Assembly: GCF_017811155.1 (NCBI RefSeq)
Contig: NZ_JACVCV010000004.1
Coordinates: forward strand, 184,025-248,024
Source: Lunatimonas salinarum
Lineage (GTDB): Bacteria > Bacteroidota > Bacteroidia > Cytophagales > Cyclobacteriaceae
Direction of reading: 5' to 3'
DNA: 64,000 bases
Shown one piece after another: positions 55,557 to 64,000 of this stretch. The notes beneath the pieces were generated by a model. It had not been told where the DNA came from. It ran no database searches and was given only the letters and a program-made list of their open reading frames with translations. The stretch's first letter is position 1. Each line of letters opens with the position of its first letter. A program made the translations under genes and the position numbers.

Positions 55557-55942
55557 ACGTGTTTAGGTTAAGTTGAAATTATTGTTTTTTATAGTTTATT
55601 TTAATTTTTCCAAGAACGAAAAAACCAAAATAAATTATACCTAAACTTAGTCTATGAAGAATAATAGTCCATCCTGCACTGTCCTGCTTTCATAACGTTT
55701 CAAAATAAAATTCAAATAAAAGCACGGGAATTTAGACCGATTCACTCGTTACTGTAAAAAACCACTAACCACTCACCTATCAAAAAGCGCCTGCCTTAAG
55801 CCACTACCACAATTCGTGTAAATCGCCGTCAAATACAAAAAAAGCAGCATCACCTCGAAAATCTACCAACAAGCGGTGACAAGACCGGCAAGATGTGTAA
55901 TTTGCACCGCAAATCATTCGAACCCGATCAGACCTTTTAACT
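55557..55942. other. 386-bp divergent spacer between susC and the GH43-like gene
   Basis: It holds the susC promoter with its 19-bp element (55642-55689) and AT-rich leader. On the plus side TAATTTG at 55898-55904 is a possible shortened -7 box for the GH43-like gene. Nothing else is evident; no coding frame. Confidence 0.55.
55642..55689 (-). promoter_or_regulatory. susC promoter with shared 19-bp element
   Basis: On the minus strand AAGCAGGACAGTGCAGGAT (55689-55671), 21 nt, then TAAGTTTA (55649-55642), one base off the TAnnTTTG -7 box. A leader of about 80 nt would follow before the ATG at 55556. A further TATTTTG lies at 55626-55632. The 19 bp are identical to those at 46221-46239. Confidence 0.6.
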
Positions 55943-56932
55943 ATGAATAGCCCAAGCCTGCTCGCCCTCTCATCGGCCATGCTCATCCTGTTATCCTGCG
56001 GTGGGTCCCCTTCTACAGAAAACAACCAGACAGTAGCGGAGACGGAAGAAGAGGTGTACTTATTTTCCTATTTTGTAGGCAACGGAGAAGACGGCCTGCA
56101 CTTGGCGTATTCGGAAGACGGGTTTACCTGGGAAGCGATGGCGGAAGGAACTTCTTTCCTCACACCCACTGCGGGCGAAGACAAACTGATGCGGGATCCG
56201 TGCATCATCCGCGGGGCTGATGGAAAATTCCATATGGTGTGGACGGTAAGCTGGAATGAAAAGGGGATGGGCTATGCCAATTCCGAAGACCTCATCCATT
56301 GGTCTGAGCAACGATTCATCCCTGTGATGGCCCACGAAGAAGGGGCGAGGAATACCTGGGCACCCGAAGTATTCTTCGATGAGGAATCCGGCCTCTATAT
56401 GATCTTTTGGTCTACCACGATCACGGGGCTTTACCCGGAGACGCAATCCCAAGAAGAAAATGCCTACAACCACCGCAAATACTACGTCACCACCAAAGAC
56501 TTCGAAACTTTTTCGGAAACCAAGCTATTCTACGAACCCGGATTTAATGTAATTGACGGCACCTTGATCAAGGAAGACGGCGAGTACATTCTGTTTATCA
56601 AAGACGAAACCCGTGAACCTGCCCAGAAGAATATTCGAATAGCTAAAAGCAATCGGCTAACGGAAGGATACGGACCTGCAAGTGCGCCGATTACAGGAGA
56701 CTATTGGGCAGAAGGGCCTACACCTGCCAAGGTGGGAGACAGATGGATCGTCTACTTCGACAAATACATCGACCATCAAATGGGCGCGGTGGCTTCTTAT
56801 GATTTGGTAAACTGGGAGGACATTTCAGACCAGGTTAGTTTCCCGGAAGGAACCAAACATGGCACCGTGTTTTCGGTCACCAAGGCAGAGTTCGAGCATT
56901 TGGTAAATACGGGACCCCAAACAACTCCCTAA
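55943..56932 (+). CDS. GH43-like glycoside hydrolase lipoprotein
   Basis: A 329-aa lipoprotein with signal AMLILLSC (Cys18). Five-bladed propeller features of clan GH-F: MRDPCIIRGADGKFHMVWT (Asp, likely general base), NTWAPEVFFDEESGLYMIFW (WAPE, pKa-modulating or structural) and FNVIDGTLIKEDGEYILFIKDE with DYWAEGPTPAKVGDRWIVYFD (EGPT, general-acid Glu). All three acidic residues are present. It probably cleaves alpha-L-arabinosyl, xylosyl or galactosyl bonds at the cell surface. Divergent from susC. The last 4 bp overlap the stop of the convergent AstE/AspA gene. Confidence 0.85.
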   Translation: MNSPSLLALSSAMLILLSCGGSPSTENNQTVAETEEEVYLFSYFVGNGEDGLHLAYSEDGFTWEAMAEGTSFLTPTAGEDKLMRDPCIIRGADGKFHMVWTVSWNEKGMGYANSEDLIHWSEQRFIPVMAHEEGARNTWAPEVFFDEESGLYMIFWSTTITGLYPETQSQEENAYNHRKYYVTTKDFETFSETKLFYEPGFNVIDGTLIKEDGEYILFIKDETREPAQKNIRIAKSNRLTEGYGPASAPITGDYWAEGPTPAKVGDRWIVYFDKYIDHQMGAVASYDLVNWEDISDQVSFPEGTKHGTVFSVTKAEFEHLVNTGPQTTP

Positions 56933-58107
56933 TCCCTTCTGACCAATCGGAGGAAACGGCTTGAACTACCTTTCTTCACACGGTAGCCCAATAGATGGAA
57001 AATCTCCCGGTGCAGAAAACGGGCTACCCGGGTATCAGCCAAAAACATATTTGCCTCCACCGCATCCCTCCTGATTCCAGGCAACTTGGTTATCAGTTTC
57101 GAAAAACCAAGTTGCCGTAACCATTTGGATAGATGCATCCAAAATGAGGAAACCTTTTCGATGATAAAAAAACCATCGCTGCCCTCTGTCTGGTATAAAG
57201 GCATAAAAATCCGACCGCCGAACTTGGCAACGATCGTTCCGGTATTATCAGCCGCAAGCCGCTGCCCTTTTCTGACCGGCATGAAATTTACAAATCCCAG
57301 ATCCATCGCAAATCCATCCAAAGGCAACACCTCGTGCCGATGGAGAATTTCGTAAAATCCAGGGGAAATGGTTACGGAGGATGCCAGTGATCGCTCTAGC
57401 TCGAAGATCCTTGAAGGTGAAAGCGAATGGATCCGGCACTGGACCAACATCAAGATAAAAAAGGCTCGATGCCTGATAACGGAGGTGTCCGACTCATGCC
57501 TACCTGCCTCAAAACCCAAGGCCGGGTATCCCAGATTATTGATATGGCTCATCAGGGGGCCATCCAGGAACTCTTCTATTCCAAGGATCAATGGCAGGGG
57601 AAACTTCGCCGCTAACTGCCGGTTGGCCAGGGAGTCGTTAAATGGGAGAAATGCACCACTCTCCGCAGAGGTGGTGTGCAGATCCAAAAAGAAAAGCTCT
57701 CCCTGCCCATACTCCGCCACAATCTCGGAAATAACACCATCCAGTTCCCGCAGCTCGGCCAGTTCGTGCACAGGCGGCCACTGGGCCTCAGGAATATCCC
57801 TAACTAACGCAAGGTTCTCTCCTGTCCAAATCCGGTTCAGATCCTTGTCAACAAAGCGACGTCCTAATGCCAGTGCCCTTCGGTTTCCCCTAATAATGAA
57901 TACATTCCCGCTCAATCTATCTGGATGGAGGCTGCCCTCCTGCATCAAGTCAGTTACCGCCTTGATAGAAGCCTTTTCGTTTCCATGAATACCTACGAAG
58001 GCGACCAACGTAGGATAACCCTTACCCTTTTCATATCTAACGAGGTACCGATCATCCATCAACCAAGCTTTGGTAATTTCTTCGGTCTTTTGCTCAGGCT
58101 TGATCAT
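56929..58107 (-). CDS. Succinylglutamate desuccinylase/aspartoacylase family protein
   Basis: A 392-aa zinc amidohydrolase of the AstE/AspA family. Zinc ligands are in FVGIHGNEKAS (His41, Glu44) and FFLDLHTTSAESG (His near 137). The ALGFEAGRHES segment supplies the catalytic Glu region. The C-terminal ~100 residues exceed the usual AstE length (about 330) and have no known domain. Its start overlaps the GCS2-CBS gene by 14 bp, so the two are coupled. No other arginine succinyltransferase genes are nearby, so a role in arginine use is unlikely. It may cleave an N-acyl or gamma-glutamyl type bond. Confidence 0.85.
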   Translation of the reverse strand: MIKPEQKTEEITKAWLMDDRYLVRYEKGKGYPTLVAFVGIHGNEKASIKAVTDLMQEGSLHPDRLSGNVFIIRGNRRALALGRRFVDKDLNRIWTGENLALVRDIPEAQWPPVHELAELRELDGVISEIVAEYGQGELFFLDLHTTSAESGAFLPFNDSLANRQLAAKFPLPLILGIEEFLDGPLMSHINNLGYPALGFEAGRHESDTSVIRHRAFFILMLVQCRIHSLSPSRIFELERSLASSVTISPGFYEILHRHEVLPLDGFAMDLGFVNFMPVRKGQRLAADNTGTIVAKFGGRIFMPLYQTEGSDGFFIIEKVSSFWMHLSKWLRQLGFSKLITKLPGIRRDAVEANMFLADTRVARFLHREIFHLLGYRVKKGSSSRFLRLVRRD

Positions 58108-59986
58108 TTTTCATCTTTTGCCATAGTTCACGGGTATCCCTATCCGTGATCAACCCAATCAATCTGTTGCCCTCCACTACCGGCAGGCAACTTATTTGTT
58201 TGTCCACCATTAACAGGATGGCAAATTTAATGTCTGCATCCTTTCCTATCGTGACCAGGTCGGTGCGCATGACCTCCCTGGCAGAAAGCCACTTCCCTTT
58301 GCCTGAATCCGCTTTAACGCTTTCGATCATTTTGCGGGTGATCAGCCCTTTCAGATTTCCATGACTGTCCTCTACCGGCACATGACGTATGCCTTTCCAT
58401 TCCATGATTTTCTCCACCAAATCAAGAAGATCTTGTTCCTGAACAGTAATCAAGTCGGTCTTCATAAAGTTTCCAATCCAATCGTAGGGCATCCTACAAC
58501 CTTCCGCTTCACTGGGAGCCGCAAGGGGCCAGGTATGAACAGGTGCTCCGGTCTTCCTCCGCTCGTAGAGAATGGACGTGATACCCACCATGGCCTCCTC
58601 TCTTGACATTTTCTTCTTTAGCTTTCTGAATCCCTTTACCGTCCACACACTGCCATCCAATCCTTTTTTCACCCTGCCCTCGATCACCGACAAGTACCGG
58701 CTACGCTCTGCTTCGTCCAGTCCGCATGCTTGAAGCCCTTCAGCCGCAAGGGGGATCAAGTGGTCAAGCAACAACTCACGGGAAGGAATCGTCCTACCTT
58801 CCCAAACCATGCAGCTTTGCAGGCCTGAGGTGGCCGCGCGATAAAAATTCGCCTTGGTGTCCTCAAAGGACTTATGGCGCCAACTGCCGCGATAGTGGTC
58901 GGGCATCGCCTTCATCAGACCTACCCAAAAAGCCAAATTGGCCACTTGGTCAATCACAGAAGGGCCGGATGGTAAATACCTGTTTTCGATACGGAGATGC
59001 GGCACACCCCCTCCCACACCGTAGCAAGGCCTATTCCAGCGCCAAATGGTTCCATTGTGCAGGTTTAAAGCCGCCAGCTTGGGAATACCTCCATGCTCCA
59101 ATACCTGCATGGAATCCTCCTCAACCTTGTCTGGCAGGAGCAGGGTAAAACGGGAAATGGACTCCTTGTAAATTTCAGTAATCTCTCTTATCCAGCCCCT
59201 CCCAAAGGAAACGCGCTGTTCCTTTTCCCGGAGGTGATATCCCTTGCTGCGGATGTCAATGCTCTGCTGAAACAGCGATATACGGGTTTCGCTCCAAAGT
59301 TCCCTTCCAAACAACAGCGGCGAGTTTGTGCAAGCGGAAAGCACTGGTCCGGAAATCAACTGCGCCCAATTATACTGGTCTACAAACTCATCCGGATCCA
59401 CCTGTAGATGGCACTGAAAACTTGTATTGCAGGCTTCAAACAAAATATTGGTGTGTGCCAAAATCAACTCGTCCACCCCCAGTATATTCAACTCAAAAGC
59501 CTCCCCCCGCAATTGCCTGATGACCTCATCCAGGGCAAAAAAACGTGGATTTGGCGTCATATAATCCAACTCCCCCGAACGCACGTCTATCGAAGGCAAT
59601 ATTCCAGACAGGATGATCTTATCTCCTATTGCTTTGGCAGCCTGATCGGTTTTAGTCAGCAAGGTATTTAGCTGCTTTTCCATCTTGACAAAACACTGCC
59701 GTTTTAATTCCAACGGATCCAGATTGATCTCAAGGTTATAAAGGGCCAACTCGGTCGTCAAATGGGGATCGTTCACCCTATTCAAAACCGCTGGAGCCTT
59801 TTTTGAGGGCTTATAATAGGCGTCAACCAGGGACAACTCTTGCTCGGCACCGATCCGCTGAATGTTTCGCTCGATCAAGTTTTGCCGGAGCATCTCCTCA
59901 AGGGCTTCTACATCGAGTAGCAGGTGCTTTAGAAAGCGCAAGCGATCCTGCTTGCTGGTTTTTGACCGGGCTCTATGCTTGTCCAT
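58094..59986 (-). CDS. GCS2 glutamate-cysteine ligase-like protein fused to two CBS domains
   Basis: A 630-aa cytoplasmic fusion. Residues 40-460 form a GCS2-like ATP-dependent carboxylate-amine ligase (IGAEQELSLVD as the Glu/Mg start, HLTTELALYNLEINLDP, SFQCHLQV, HLRIENRYLPSGPSVIDQV). Two CBS domains follow at about 500-555 (MKTDLITVQEQ...GIRHVPVED) and 565-620 (MRTDLVTIGKDADIKFAILLMVDKQISCLPVVEGNRLIGLITDRD); they often bind adenine nucleotides. The ligase may thus be regulated by AMP/ATP. Product unknown. Coupled to the AstE/AspA-type hydrolase. Confidence 0.87.
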   Translation of the reverse strand: MDKHRARSKTSKQDRLRFLKHLLLDVEALEEMLRQNLIERNIQRIGAEQELSLVDAYYKPSKKAPAVLNRVNDPHLTTELALYNLEINLDPLELKRQCFVKMEKQLNTLLTKTDQAAKAIGDKIILSGILPSIDVRSGELDYMTPNPRFFALDEVIRQLRGEAFELNILGVDELILAHTNILFEACNTSFQCHLQVDPDEFVDQYNWAQLISGPVLSACTNSPLLFGRELWSETRISLFQQSIDIRSKGYHLREKEQRVSFGRGWIREITEIYKESISRFTLLLPDKVEEDSMQVLEHGGIPKLAALNLHNGTIWRWNRPCYGVGGGVPHLRIENRYLPSGPSVIDQVANLAFWVGLMKAMPDHYRGSWRHKSFEDTKANFYRAATSGLQSCMVWEGRTIPSRELLLDHLIPLAAEGLQACGLDEAERSRYLSVIEGRVKKGLDGSVWTVKGFRKLKKKMSREEAMVGITSILYERRKTGAPVHTWPLAAPSEAEGCRMPYDWIGNFMKTDLITVQEQDLLDLVEKIMEWKGIRHVPVEDSHGNLKGLITRKMIESVKADSGKGKWLSAREVMRTDLVTIGKDADIKFAILLMVDKQISCLPVVEGNRLIGLITDRDTRELWQKMKNDQA

Positions 59987-60028
59987 GCCTATTTTTGGTT
60001 ACGATTGACCGGGAGGGATCGCCGAAAA

Positions 60029-61441
60029 TCAACAATCCACCCAATTAACGGAAAGGGCCAGACCACCCTCCGAAGTCTCTTTGTACTTTCCGTTCATATC
60101 CCTGGCGGTTTCCCACATGGTACGGACCACCTTATCAAGGGACACTTTGGTGTGTTCCAGTGAGGCTTCCAGTGCCAGTTCCGCTGCGTTGATTGCCTTG
60201 ATAGCCCCCATGGTGTTACGCTCGATACACGGCACCTGTACCAGCCCGGAAATGGGGTCGCAGGTCAGGCCCAGATGGTGCTCCATGGCTATTTCAGCCG
60301 CCGTCAGCACCTGCCCGGGACTGCCGCCCAGCAGCTCGCATAGGCCCGCCGCCGCCATGGCGCTGGACACACCGATCTCTGCCTGGCACCCGCCCATGGC
60401 AGCTGAAAGCGTGGCGTTCTTTTTAAAGATACTGCCTATCTCCGAGGCTACCAACAGAAAACGGGTCACTTCCTCTTTCCCTGCTGATTTGTGCACAAAT
60501 GCCAGGTAATAAAGCAGAACCGCCGGAATGACCCCCGCACTGCCGTTGGTAGGAGCGGTTACCACCCTGCCCATTGCAGCATTTACTTCATTGACGGCCA
60601 GCGCGAAACAGCTTACCCACTTCAGCACACTACGAAAATCCACATCCATGGCACGAATCGCAGCAAGCCAAGTTTCAGAATCTTCGTATTTTTCTTTTCC
60701 AAGGAGCCTGCTGTGCATTTCAGATGCCCTACGCTTGACGCGCAGTCCACCCGGCAACTCGCCCCCTGTATGGCATCCGGAGTAGATGCTGTCCTGCATC
60801 ACCTCCCAAATATCCCAAAGCCCCGTAAGGATCTCCTCCTCTGTCCGCAAGGTTCGCTCGTTTGCCCACACGATATCCGAAACCCGTTTCCCTTCGAGGG
60901 TACAGTATCCTAGCAGTTGGTTGGCTTTTTCTATCGGAAAGGGGAACTCCTCCCGCAAGACAGGTGAAGCATCCACCTCACCTTCCTTCTGCACGAAGCC
61001 CCCACCCACAGAGTAATAGGTCTCAGTGAGGAGCCGGTTAGCTATTATCGCCTCAAAACGGAGTGCATTTGCATGAAAGGGCAGAAACTCATTATGAAAG
61101 ACAATATCCGTAGCCATATCAAAGGGAAGGGTGTATCCTCCCGGGAGGGTGAGCCGTTTTTCGTCTTTGATCTTCCCCACCATTTGATCGATCTCTGCAA
61201 CTGGAAAGCGGACCGGATCCAGCCCTGCCAATCCCAGCGTCACGGCCAAATCAGTCGCATGCCCCTTTCCTGTTAATGCCAACGAGCCATATAGGTGAAC
61301 GGAGATTTTCTCCAGCGCACAAATCCGGCTCACTCCAAGTTCGTCCAAAAACCGACTCGCCGCCAACCAAGGTCCCAAGGTGTGTGAACTGGATGGGCCC
61401 ACGCCGACTTTTAACATATCAAAGACCGAGATTTTCTCCAT
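60029..61441 (-). CDS. sdaA: L-serine ammonia-lyase, iron-sulfur type, single chain
   Basis: A 470-aa enzyme that turns L-serine into pyruvate and ammonia with a 4Fe-4S cluster. The N-terminal beta domain starts MEKISVFDMLKVGVGPSSSHTLGPW, with the SSSHT signature, and the alpha domain has PTNGSAGVIPAVL, MGGCQAEIGVSSAMAAAG and GLTCDPISGLVQVPCIERN, which supply the cluster Cys residues. Complete, normal length. Upstream of GCS2-CBS by 42 bp on the same strand, so possibly one transcript. Confidence 0.95.
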   Translation of the reverse strand: MEKISVFDMLKVGVGPSSSHTLGPWLAASRFLDELGVSRICALEKISVHLYGSLALTGKGHATDLAVTLGLAGLDPVRFPVAEIDQMVGKIKDEKRLTLPGGYTLPFDMATDIVFHNEFLPFHANALRFEAIIANRLLTETYYSVGGGFVQKEGEVDASPVLREEFPFPIEKANQLLGYCTLEGKRVSDIVWANERTLRTEEEILTGLWDIWEVMQDSIYSGCHTGGELPGGLRVKRRASEMHSRLLGKEKYEDSETWLAAIRAMDVDFRSVLKWVSCFALAVNEVNAAMGRVVTAPTNGSAGVIPAVLLYYLAFVHKSAGKEEVTRFLLVASEIGSIFKKNATLSAAMGGCQAEIGVSSAMAAAGLCELLGGSPGQVLTAAEIAMEHHLGLTCDPISGLVQVPCIERNTMGAIKAINAAELALEASLEHTKVSLDKVVRTMWETARDMNGKYKETSEGGLALSVNWVDC

Positions 61442-61513
61442 AGGGTAGTTGCGGGGATTGCATGAGCGTTTGACTCCCCTAAGATACGGGGCAATTTCGA
61501 AAAAACGCCGGTA

Positions 61514-62179
61514 TCACTTTTCAAAAACAATGCCGTCCGGCCTAGCTCCCAGTTGTTTTAGGCTACTGCTCACATCCTTCACCATTTCCTCCGGCCCACA
61601 TACGTAAAACTCTTGGGAAAAATCTGACAGTTGCTCTTTTAAAAATGCCATATTCACCATCCCATGGTGGTGCCCATCGACCCGCTCCTCACTCAAAATG
61701 GAGATGAAGTTTTCTCCTAAAAGATCAAAAAAATAGGATTCAAGCAATACATCTTTTCCCCGCTTATTGGCAAAGATCAGCTTATGGCCTGCCAGATCTC
61801 CCGTTGATTCGAGCATTCTAAGGATACTGATAAATGGTGTCACTCCGGCACCTCCAGCAATGAAAACACCAGGTCCGGTATAGGAAATGGCACCCCAGGC
61901 ATCTCCGATCAAGAGGCTATCGCCCTCGACCAAGCCATCCACTTGGTAGGTAACCCCATTGTGTTCCCGGTAAGATTTGATCACAAACTCCAAATAGTCA
62001 TCTTCAGGGAGGGAGGTGAAGGTGAATGGACGCTTTTCATCCCGCCATCCGTCCTTGTCTATGGCCACTTCGGTAGCTTGCCCCGGAACAAAGGTATATC
62101 CTTTGGGCTTTTCCACCTTTATTTCCTTCACATCGTGGGTAAGCGATCGGACACTGATAATTTTCACTTTAATGCTCAT
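61514..62179 (-). CDS. FAD/NAD(P)-binding ferredoxin reductase-like protein
   Basis: 221 aa from ATG 62179 (MSIKVKIISVRSLTHDVKEIKV). The FAD domain has KRPFTFTSLP (R-x-Y/F-S/T motif) and the NAD domain has GVFIAGGAGVTPFISILR, with C-terminal EFYVCGPEEMVKDV (CGP motif). The short form without a ferredoxin domain is like flavodoxin/ferredoxin-NADP or flavohemoglobin-type reductases. Partner unknown; the small Rieske protein is too far away to link. It lies 72 bp upstream of sdaA on the same strand. Confidence 0.9.
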   Translation of the reverse strand: MSIKVKIISVRSLTHDVKEIKVEKPKGYTFVPGQATEVAIDKDGWRDEKRPFTFTSLPEDDYLEFVIKSYREHNGVTYQVDGLVEGDSLLIGDAWGAISYTGPGVFIAGGAGVTPFISILRMLESTGDLAGHKLIFANKRGKDVLLESYFFDLLGENFISILSEERVDGHHHGMVNMAFLKEQLSDFSQEFYVCGPEEMVKDVSSSLKQLGARPDGIVFEK

Positions 62180-62287
62180 ATATACCGTCTGTTTGGTTTC
62201 GAGGAATAACAATACAAAAACCGTTCTAATCTTTCAACTAAGCGTTTTAAATGATACATTGCCTTAGAATCCACGTCACTTAGCCCT

Positions 62288-63382
62288 ATGAACAGGCGTA
62301 TTTTGGGCAATTTGCTCCTCGTATTCGGGATCTTAACTCAATTTGGTTGCGGGGGTAGCGATCAACTTTCCGAGCAGGCAAGCATCCCTTCCCTGGAAAT
62401 ATCCGACGCCAAGACATTCGAGGAACCCTTTATTTTGGCAGATTACGCCACTGAAATGCGATCCATTCCTTTGGAAAGCACACCGAAGAGCCTTATATCC
62501 TATGTAAACGACGTCGCGTTTGGCGAAGACTACATTTATGTGCTTAACCTGGGCGGTGAGCCAGCCATCATGCAATTCGGTTGGAAAGGACGCTATATCC
62601 GCAGAATCGGAACCATCGGTCAGGGACCCGGTGAATTCCAAGTCCCCACTTCCATTGCCTTCGATGGCCGACGAAAACGGTTGGTCGTATGCGCCCCGTT
62701 TGATCACAAAACGTTGATTTATGAGGAGGATGGAACGCTCGTCGAGGAGTACCTGGATAAGACACGCATGCTCTCGGCGGCTTTTGTTACCTCTGACCAT
62801 TTTTGGTTTTGGGAAAGCCAGTATGGCGAACCTCATGACGAAGGATTTTTGGTCAATAATCGGTTACACGTAGTGAACAGCGAATTTGACACCTTAGCCA
62901 ACCTCAAGCACCACATTCACCTGGTCCAAAACCTAGGGTTGGTGTACCGGCAACCAAATTTTGTGTTTCAGGTAAACGACGTCAACTATTTTTTCCTGCC
63001 CACGCTTTTGCCTGAGACCTACCGGCGGGACACATTATTTGCTGTTTCCTCTACCAATGAGCTAGTTCCCGAAGTAGCGTTTCGGTTTAGAGAAAGTAAA
63101 AATGACGGCACATTTCCCCCGGAATATGCCATGGCAGATGTGCAGGTTACTCCCACCCAGTATCAGGTACAGTATCGACACCAAGGAAAACGCTACCTAT
63201 ATCTTTATGACAAACAAAGCCTAAGATCGGCAAAAGCGGAGGAAGGTTTTCAAGCTCCGATCTTTGCAGAACCGTTAATGCCCTTTTCAAAATCTGACGG
63301 AACGTCCTATTTTGTGGTTCCACAACAAGATGGACAGGGACATGAAGACAATCCCTTGCTGCTATGGGTAAAGTGGAAATAA
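62288..63382 (+). CDS. 6-bladed beta-propeller lipoprotein
   Basis: A 364-aa lipoprotein (signal VFGILTQFGC, Cys21). Family 6-bladed beta-propeller (DUF4934-like) signatures: IPLESTPKSLISYVNDVAFGEDYIYVLN, IMQFGWKGRYIRRIGTIGQGPGEFQVPTSIAFDGRRKRLVVC and LIYEEDGTLVEEY. These proteins are common in Bacteroidota envelopes with no proven function. It is divergent from the reductase gene. It differs in family from the DUF4221-like proteins earlier in the window. Confidence 0.88.
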   Translation: MNRRILGNLLLVFGILTQFGCGGSDQLSEQASIPSLEISDAKTFEEPFILADYATEMRSIPLESTPKSLISYVNDVAFGEDYIYVLNLGGEPAIMQFGWKGRYIRRIGTIGQGPGEFQVPTSIAFDGRRKRLVVCAPFDHKTLIYEEDGTLVEEYLDKTRMLSAAFVTSDHFWFWESQYGEPHDEGFLVNNRLHVVNSEFDTLANLKHHIHLVQNLGLVYRQPNFVFQVNDVNYFFLPTLLPETYRRDTLFAVSSTNELVPEVAFRFRESKNDGTFPPEYAMADVQVTPTQYQVQYRHQGKRYLYLYDKQSLRSAKAEEGFQAPIFAEPLMPFSKSDGTSYFVVPQQDGQGHEDNPLLLWVKWK

Positions 63383-63486
63383 ATTATTTACCTTCTGATT
63401 AGGTTCTGACACTTCCCCAATACCAACAACCGAGTATTTTCACTAACTTTACAACAGGCCGGGTCATTTGTCCGTCCTTGGTGTTG

Positions 63487-64000
63487 ATGGAGGCTATCTT
63501 AGAAAACATGCTCTTCCAATTCTCCTACCTGACATGGTTTGGGGTTACAATTCTTTATTTTTTAGTACTCTATTTTGGCTTAGGGACGCTCTTTCTCCGG
63601 ACTTGTAAATTCCTGTTCCGTAACAACCTGCTTCAAAGGATAGATCCCCGGGAGGCCTCCAGCAGTCAGCTCCGATTCGAGATTGGGCACTCCCTGAAAT
63701 CCATCTTTATCTTTGGGTTTTCCTCGATCCCCATCATCTACCTGATACGGACGGGAGTCATCGAGCTGCTGCCGAACACGTGGATAAATATTCTCTGGGG
63801 CCTAATCCTACTGACGCTTTGGAACGAGGTCCACTTCTATGTGATCCACCGGATCATGCATTTCAAACCGATGATGCAACATATTCACTACATCCATCAC
63901 CGATCCACCGTTCCCACTGTTTACTCGGTATATAGCTTTCACTGGCTGGAAGCATTCTTGCTGAGCACGGTTCCATTGACCATTGTGCCTTTTATTCCTT
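63487..64000 (+). CDS. Sterol desaturase/fatty acid hydroxylase family protein (cut at window end)
   Basis: An open frame of 171 codons from ATG 63487 to the window edge, giving MEAILENMLFQFSYLTWFG. Three or four hydrophobic helices are seen, and the first His clusters of the di-iron site are HFYVIHRIMH (HxxxxHRxxH) and HIHYIHH. The third His cluster would lie past the edge. Members hydroxylate or desaturate lipids in the inner membrane. A TAACTTTA lies about 38 bp upstream but is a poor -7 match. Confidence 0.88.
   Translation, partial: MEAILENMLFQFSYLTWFGVTILYFLVLYFGLGTLFLRTCKFLFRNNLLQRIDPREASSSQLRFEIGHSLKSIFIFGFSSIPIIYLIRTGVIELLPNTWINILWGLILLTLWNEVHFYVIHRIMHFKPMMQHIHYIHHRSTVPTVYSVYSFHWLEAFLLSTVPLTIVPFIP

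Noticed and set aside
56929-58107. astE of arginine succinyltransferase pathway
   Set aside because: The protein is longer than AstE and no astA, astB, astC or astD gene is nearby, so only the family is assigned.

Overview
The window reads as chromosomal DNA of a marine-type Bacteroidota, most likely order Cytophagales near Cyclobacteriaceae. The reasons are a SusC/SusD pair, a GldB gliding lipoprotein, TAnnTTTG-type promoter boxes, a monomeric isocitrate dehydrogenase, FAS1 and 6-bladed-propeller lipoproteins, and several families shared with Planctomycetes (DUF1549/DUF1553, DUF1501, CxxCH heme proteins, ThuA). The taxon is inferred from gene content only. Forty-seven protein genes are supported, one cut off at the right edge, plus one tRNA and several tRNA-derived repeats.

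Layout. 1-517: tRNA-Pro(TGG) on the minus strand, followed by two 121-nt repeats that each carry a damaged tRNA 3' part and a terminator hairpin. 518-5245: a DUF1549/DUF1553 lipoprotein and a DUF1501 protein in one operon. 5502-9112: kdtA, rsgA, a phosphoribosyltransferase and panB. 9129-13354: a CxxCH heme protein, a Tat-exported TIM-barrel protein and a CAP-domain protein. 13529-15763: icd. 15778-19777: a small accessory block with a truncated DUF4221-like lipoprotein, an RloB/RloA (AbiL-like) defence pair whose RloB looks internally deleted, and an intact DUF4221-like lipoprotein in the opposite orientation.

19909-30741 is one long minus-strand exopolysaccharide operon (Wza-like, Wzz-like, Wzx, GT2, Wzy, then three GT4). 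30982-38271 holds a triple FAS1 lipoprotein, gldB, an nth-asnB-GT4 operon, and an ECF sigma factor that overlaps a mini anti-sigma-like gene. 38612-42583 encodes a very large membrane protein with two extracytoplasmic regions and a cytoplasmic NTPase-like plus winged-helix-like end. I consider this the most unusual gene here.

42692-56932 is a catabolic neighbourhood: Rieske protein, phosphoesterase, VCBS protein, a membrane protein, an alpha/beta hydrolase, two TIM-barrel isomerases, ThuA, SusD, SusC and a GH43-like lipoprotein. The susC gene and the VCBS gene, 9 kb apart, share an identical 19-bp element at the same distance from a -7 box, which suggests joint control. 56929-62179 is a minus-strand group (FNR-like reductase, sdaA, GCS2-CBS fusion, AstE/AspA). 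The window closes with a 6-bladed-propeller lipoprotein and a truncated sterol desaturase-family gene.
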